In this document: positions 60,572-64,000 of the stretch, one piece after another
Position numbering within the stretch: the first letter of the stretch is position 1
Layout of the letters: each line of letters starts with the position of its first letter
NCBI RefSeq assembly: GCF_015477605.1
Contig: NZ_JADLQX010000003.1
Coordinates: forward strand, 124,001 to 188,000
DNA: 64,000 nt
Source of the DNA: Nocardia amamiensis
GTDB taxonomy: Bacteria > Actinomycetota > Actinomycetes > Mycobacteriales > Mycobacteriaceae
Direction of reading: 5' to 3'
The notes under the pieces: model-generated
What the model was told of the DNA's origin: nothing
The model's database searches: none
What the model saw: the letters and a program-made list of their open reading frames with translations, nothing else
Translations under genes and position numbers: made by a program

Positions 60572-61456
60572 TCACTCGGCGGTGCTGAGCGAGTTCGCGC
60601 TCCGCTGCCGACGGGCCGCGGAGAGGCGCCGCCCGATGACGCCCTGGCGCGGCGCGAACAGGTAGACGGCGGTGAAGGCGAGGCCCTGGACGACGACGAC
60701 CATGCCGCCCGGCGCGGTGTCGAGGTGGTAGCTCACGTACAGACCCGTCACCGCACAGGCCACCGAGACGGTCGGGGCGATGATCAGCATGCGGCCGAAA
60801 CGGTCGGTGAGCAGGTAGGCGGTCGCTCCCGGGATGATGAGCATGGCGACCACCAGAACGACGCCGACCGCTTGGAGGGCGACGACAGCCGTCAAGGCCA
60901 AGAGGCCGAGCAGGGCGGTGCCGAGCAGCCGGGGACTGAGGCCGATGGCGTGCGCGTGCGTGGGATCGAAGGCATACAGCGTGAAATCGCGGCGTTTGAG
61001 GATCAGCGCGGCGAGGGTGATAGCCGCGAGAAGCACGACCTGGATGAGCTCGCCACGGCTGACGCCGAGCAGGTTGCCGAACACGATGTGGTTGAGGTCG
61101 GTCTGGCTGGGCGTCACCGACACGAGCACCAGCCCGAACGCGAACAGTGTGGTGAAGACGATGCCGATGGCGGCGTCCTCTTTGATCCGGCTGGTGTCGC
61201 GGACCACCCCGATCAGCGCGACCGCCAGGAACCCGAACACGATCGCGCCCACCGCGAACGGCAGCCCGACGATGTAGGCCAGCACCACACCGGGCAGCAC
61301 CGCATGGGAGACCGCGTCGCCCATCAACGACCACCCGATGAGAACCAGCCAGCAGGACAACACCGCGCACACCACCGCCGCCGTCACGGTGGTCGCCAGC
61401 GCGCGCACCATGAATTCGTAGCGCAGGGGGTCGATGAAGAATTCAGTCGGATTCAT
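60572..61456 (-). CDS. Metal ABC transporter permease (MntB/ZnuB/PsaC family)
   Basis: A 294-residue permease with about eight segments. SLMGDAVSHAVLPGVVLAYI is the family hallmark, then FTTLFAFGLVLVS and AFDPTHAHAIGL. A last gene of the operon, 25 bases after the ATPase stop. Metal specificity between manganese and zinc is not certain. Confidence 0.9.
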   Translation of the reverse strand: MNPTEFFIDPLRYEFMVRALATTVTAAVVCAVLSCWLVLIGWSLMGDAVSHAVLPGVVLAYIVGLPFAVGAIVFGFLAVALIGVVRDTSRIKEDAAIGIVFTTLFAFGLVLVSVTPSQTDLNHIVFGNLLGVSRGELIQVVLLAAITLAALILKRRDFTLYAFDPTHAHAIGLSPRLLGTALLGLLALTAVVALQAVGVVLVVAMLIIPGATAYLLTDRFGRMLIIAPTVSVACAVTGLYVSYHLDTAPGGMVVVVQGLAFTAVYLFAPRQGVIGRRLSAARRQRSANSLSTAE

Positions 61457-61481
61457 TGGTCTGTCTCGCGCTCCGCCGGGT

Positions 61482-62237
61482 TCACACCCGGTCCATCACA
61501 TCCAGGCCGAACGCCCTCGCCAGGTTCTCCGGCCGCAGTACCGAATCGGGATCGCCGTGCGCGAGCACCGTGCGCATCAGCAGCACCGCCTCGTCGGCGA
61601 GACCGGGCAAGGCGTTCAGGTCGTGCGTCGACACCAGGATCGTGGCGCCATCGGCGGCCAGCTCACGCAGCAGCGTGGTGATCGTGGCCTCGGAACGTTT
61701 GTCGACCCCGGCGAACGGCTCGTCGAGCAGCAGAACGGTCGCGCCCTGCGCCAAGCCGCGCGCCACGAAGGCGCGTTTCTTCTGCCCACCGGACAGCTGG
61801 CCGATCTGCCGGTCGGCGAGGTCGGTCAGCTCCACGCGTTCCAGCGCGTGCGCGACGGCCTCGCGGTCGGCCTTGCGTGGGCGGCGGGTGAACCCCATGC
61901 GGCCGTAACGACCGGTCATCACCACGTCGCGCACCGAGAGCGGAAAGCTCCAGTCGACATCCTCGCTCTGCGGCACATAGCCGAGGACGCCCGCCCGCCG
62001 CGCCGCGACCGGCGCGTCACCGTTGATTCGCACAGTTCCGCGATCTGGCTGGACCAGCCCCATGATGGACTTGAACAACGTCGACTTGCCCGAGCCGTTC
62101 ATGCCGATCAGCCCGCAGACCCGGCCCGAATCCAGGGCTAGATCGACCCCATCGAGCGCCAGCACGTCACCGTAGCGGACGGTGACGTCCCGCACCTCGA
62201 TCGCCGGCGCGGTCGTGTGGACGGCTCGCTCGCTCAT
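61482..62237 (-). CDS. Metal ABC transporter ATP-binding protein (MntA/ZnuC family)
   Basis: A 251-residue ATPase coupled to the binding protein by ATGA. Walker A GLIGMNGSGKSTLFKSIMG, LGYVPQSEDVDWSFPLSVRDVV (typical of manganese/zinc importers), signature IGQLSGGQKKRAFVARGLA, Walker B LLLDEPFAGVDKRSE. Confidence 0.92.
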   Translation of the reverse strand: MSERAVHTTAPAIEVRDVTVRYGDVLALDGVDLALDSGRVCGLIGMNGSGKSTLFKSIMGLVQPDRGTVRINGDAPVAARRAGVLGYVPQSEDVDWSFPLSVRDVVMTGRYGRMGFTRRPRKADREAVAHALERVELTDLADRQIGQLSGGQKKRAFVARGLAQGATVLLLDEPFAGVDKRSEATITTLLRELAADGATILVSTHDLNALPGLADEAVLLMRTVLAHGDPDSVLRPENLARAFGLDVMDRV

Positions 62238-63178
62238 GACCTGCGCCCCGTCAGTGCGGAACCGATCGTCCGCGCGTCATGGCGGATCAGCTCCAAGTAG
62301 GTCGGCACGGGCCCGTCGGCCTCCGACAGCGAATCGACGTACAGCACGCCTCCGAACCGGGCGCCGGTGGCCTCGACCACTCGCTGCATCGGCGCGTCCG
62401 ACACCGTGGACTCGCAGAACACCGCAGGCACCCGGCGCTGCCGGACGAAGTCGATGGCCGAGGCGATCTGCTGCGGCGTTGCCTGCTGCTCGGCGTTGAC
62501 CGCCCAGATGTACTTCTCGGTGAGACCGGCGTCGCGAGCGAGGTAGGAGAACGCGCCCTCACACGTCACCAAGGCGCGCTCGTCCGGCGACAGCGCGCTC
62601 AGGGTGCCGAGGAGTTCGTCGTGCACTTTGCGCAGTTCGGTCTTGTACCGCTCGCCGTTGGCCCGGAAATCGGCCGCGTGCTGCGGGGAAAGCTCCTCGA
62701 AGGCGCGCACCATGTTGTCGACGTAGATCTGCGCGTTCCGCGGCGACATCCACGCGTGCGGGTTCGGTTTGCCCTGGTAGGCATCCTCGCTGATGCCGAT
62801 CGGATCGACGCCATCGCTGACCACCGCGTGCGGCACACGCACATCCGAGACGAACTGCGCGAACCACGCCTCCAGGTTCAGGCCGTTGTCCAGGATCAGA
62901 TCGGCCTTCGATGCCTTCTTGATGTCGCCGGGCGTCGGCTCGTAGCCGTGGATCTCCGCGCCCGCCTTGGTGATCGACTCGACGGTCAGGTGCTCGCCGG
63001 CCACGTTCCGCGCGATATCCGCGAGGACCGTGAACGTGGTGAGCACCACCGGTCGATCGTGACGCCCGGCCTCACTTGCCCCGCACGCGGTGAGGACCAG
63101 CGCCAGGACACTCACGGTGGCGGCCGCGACCAACCGGCGCGGGGGGAGAGCAACCAAACAGTGCAGCCGAGCCTTCAT
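62234..63178 (-). CDS. Metal ABC transporter substrate-binding lipoprotein (MntC/PsaA family)
   Basis: A 314-residue binding protein with lipobox ALVLTACG. Expected metal ligands are visible: His in AEIHGYEPTP, His in PNPHAWMSP, Glu in VFCESTVSD and Asp in VLYVDSLSE, the PsaA/MntC set that favours manganese (two His, Glu, Asp). It has no His-rich loop of the zinc type. A DtxR-like box lies 13 bases upstream of its start, in line with manganese control. Confidence 0.92.
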   Translation of the reverse strand: MKARLHCLVALPPRRLVAAATVSVLALVLTACGASEAGRHDRPVVLTTFTVLADIARNVAGEHLTVESITKAGAEIHGYEPTPGDIKKASKADLILDNGLNLEAWFAQFVSDVRVPHAVVSDGVDPIGISEDAYQGKPNPHAWMSPRNAQIYVDNMVRAFEELSPQHAADFRANGERYKTELRKVHDELLGTLSALSPDERALVTCEGAFSYLARDAGLTEKYIWAVNAEQQATPQQIASAIDFVRQRRVPAVFCESTVSDAPMQRVVEATGARFGGVLYVDSLSEADGPVPTYLELIRHDARTIGSALTGRRS

Positions 63179-63190
63179 GCACCGAGATCA

Positions 63191-63209
63191 TAATGTTCGC
63201 CTGCCCTAA
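63191..63209 (-). promoter_or_regulatory. DtxR-family (MntR/IdeR-like) box
   Basis: On the minus strand TTAGGGCAGGCGAACATTA matches 14 of 19 positions of the classic box TTAGGTTAGGCTAACCTAA. It covers the promoter of the metal transporter operon. Confidence 0.55.
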
Positions 63210-63242
63210 CTTTCAAGTTGGAGTCATTGAAATCTGGGCCCG

Positions 63243-64000
63243 CTACTCCACGGGCAACGGAGGTGACGCCGGGAACACGACCGGCAGAGCGGTCAATGCG
63301 CGGTGGAAAGGGCCCGGCCGCCAGGTCAGCTCGTCGGGCGACACCGCGAGGCGAATCTCCGGCAATGCGTCGAGCAGCTGATCGATGGCGTCTTGGGCGA
63401 TCAGGTAAGCCAGCGAACGCGCGGGGCATACGTGCGGCCCGCCCCCGAAGGCCAGATGGGCGCGATTGCCCGCGTACTGGTCCGTCCTGATCTCCGGGTC
63501 GGTATTGCAAGCGGACATGCTGATCACGACCGGCTGGTGGGCGGGCAGCCAGAAGTCCTCGATCAGGATCGGCTGCTTCGGGAAGCTGAAACAGAAGTTC
63601 GCCATCGGCGGGTCGTTGAACAACACCTCGTCGAGGGCGTCCCTGGTCGAGAGGCTCCCGCCCAGCACGCTGCCGCCGAACCTTTCGTCGGCGAGGATCA
63701 GCCGCAGCGTGTTGGCGATCAGATTCTGCTGCGGCTCGATGCCCGCTCCGTACATCGTGCCCACCTGATTGGCCATTTCCACATCGGTCAGCTCAGCCGG
63801 ATGTTGCAGCATTCGAGTCGTCACGTCATCGCCGGGTTCGGCTTTCCTGTGTTCGATCAATTCCGCCAGCGCGGCCATCAGCAGCTTGTTCCCTCGCTCC
63901 GCTTCGACGACGTTGAACATCGCGGCCATCGCGGCCGCGGCGCGCTGCGCGATCTCGGCCGGGCAACCGAGCAGAGCGTTCAGCACCGCGAAGGAGAGCG
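63243..64000 (-). CDS. Cytochrome P450, C-terminal part (cut by window end)
   Basis: The frame is open to base 64000, so the N-terminal half is outside. The I-helix motif reads YGAGIEPQQN (in place of AGxET), the heme loop FGGGPHVCPARSLAY with the thiolate Cys near the end, and the meander LPAHQPVVISMSACNTDPEI. This matches class I actinobacterial P450s of the CYP105-like or CYP107-like type; the I-helix EPQQ for the usual ExT acid-alcohol pair is notable. Substrate unknown. The C-terminus ends 64 bases from the metal transporter gene start, divergent in control only through unrelated promoters. Confidence 0.9.
   Translation of the reverse strand, partial: LSFAVLNALLGCPAEIAQRAAAAMAAMFNVVEAERGNKLLMAALAELIEHRKAEPGDDVTTRMLQHPAELTDVEMANQVGTMYGAGIEPQQNLIANTLRLILADERFGGSVLGGSLSTRDALDEVLFNDPPMANFCFSFPKQPILIEDFWLPAHQPVVISMSACNTDPEIRTDQYAGNRAHLAFGGGPHVCPARSLAYLIAQDAIDQLLDALPEIRLAVSPDELTWRPGPFHRALTALPVVFPASPPLPVE

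Overview
The window is high-GC actinobacterial DNA with dense genes, many 4-base ATGA/GTGA stop-start overlaps, and GTG/TTG starts. A mycobacterial antigen 85-type esterase, an Rpf-like protein behind a c-di-AMP riboswitch, LIP-family lipases and many TetR/MerR/PucR regulators point to a mycolate-containing member of the Mycobacteriales, most likely Nocardia or a close relative. This placement rests on gene content read by eye, not on a search.

Region 1 (1-10.4 kb) is the most distinctive part. It is a tightly coupled operon: the end of a type I polyketide synthase (DH-ER-KR-ACP), an alpha-oxoamine synthase, an ASPIC/UnbV FG-GAP protein, an UnbU-like membrane protein, a flavin reductase, a DUF1702 protein and an SDR resembling 3-ketosphinganine reductase. 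The core suggests release of a polyketide chain onto an amino acid, as in sphingoid-base synthesis, combined with the accessory trio known from enediyne loci. A 138-bp tandem duplication that includes the end of the last gene follows, then a strong terminator.

Region 2 (10.7-19 kb) holds a TetR/DoxX pair, then a patch that looks like a worn island: a YrhB/Imm35-like protein, a small orphan, a DUF234-type ATPase, and remnants of an XRE-TPR regulator and an HNH nuclease. An MHS-family transporter and a HEAT protein paired with a MerR-HEAT regulator follow.

Region 3 (19-31.5 kb) is catabolism and uptake: a gamma-glutamylation operon (glutamine synthetase-like, class I amidotransferase, aldehyde dehydrogenase, SDR) fitting amine or amino-alcohol breakdown, two lipases, a PucR regulator, a methyltransferase, and a molybdate operon (HTH-TOBE regulator, modABC).

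Region 4 (31.5-43.6 kb) has an rpf-like gene with a predicted riboswitch, a non-coding degenerate repeat tract (about 32.53-32.98 kb), a hotdog protein, a DJ-1/PfpI protein, a MerR-controlled operon of membrane proteins (including ABA4-like and DoxX), a TetR-led operon, a seven-repeat IPT/TIG protein and a secreted mycolyltransferase-like esterase.

Region 5 (43.6-64 kb) has two DHA2-type exporters with TetR and LysR regulators, an ADP-ribosylglycohydrolase, a hexapeptide acetyltransferase, a second copy of the secreted lipase, a MaoC/acyl-CoA ligase pair with a TetR regulator, a PucR regulator next to a complete five-gene branched-chain-amino-acid-type ABC transporter, a manganese/zinc-type ABC transporter with a DtxR-like box, and the C-terminal part of a cytochrome P450 cut by the window edge. 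I saw no tRNA, rRNA, CRISPR array or intact insertion sequence.
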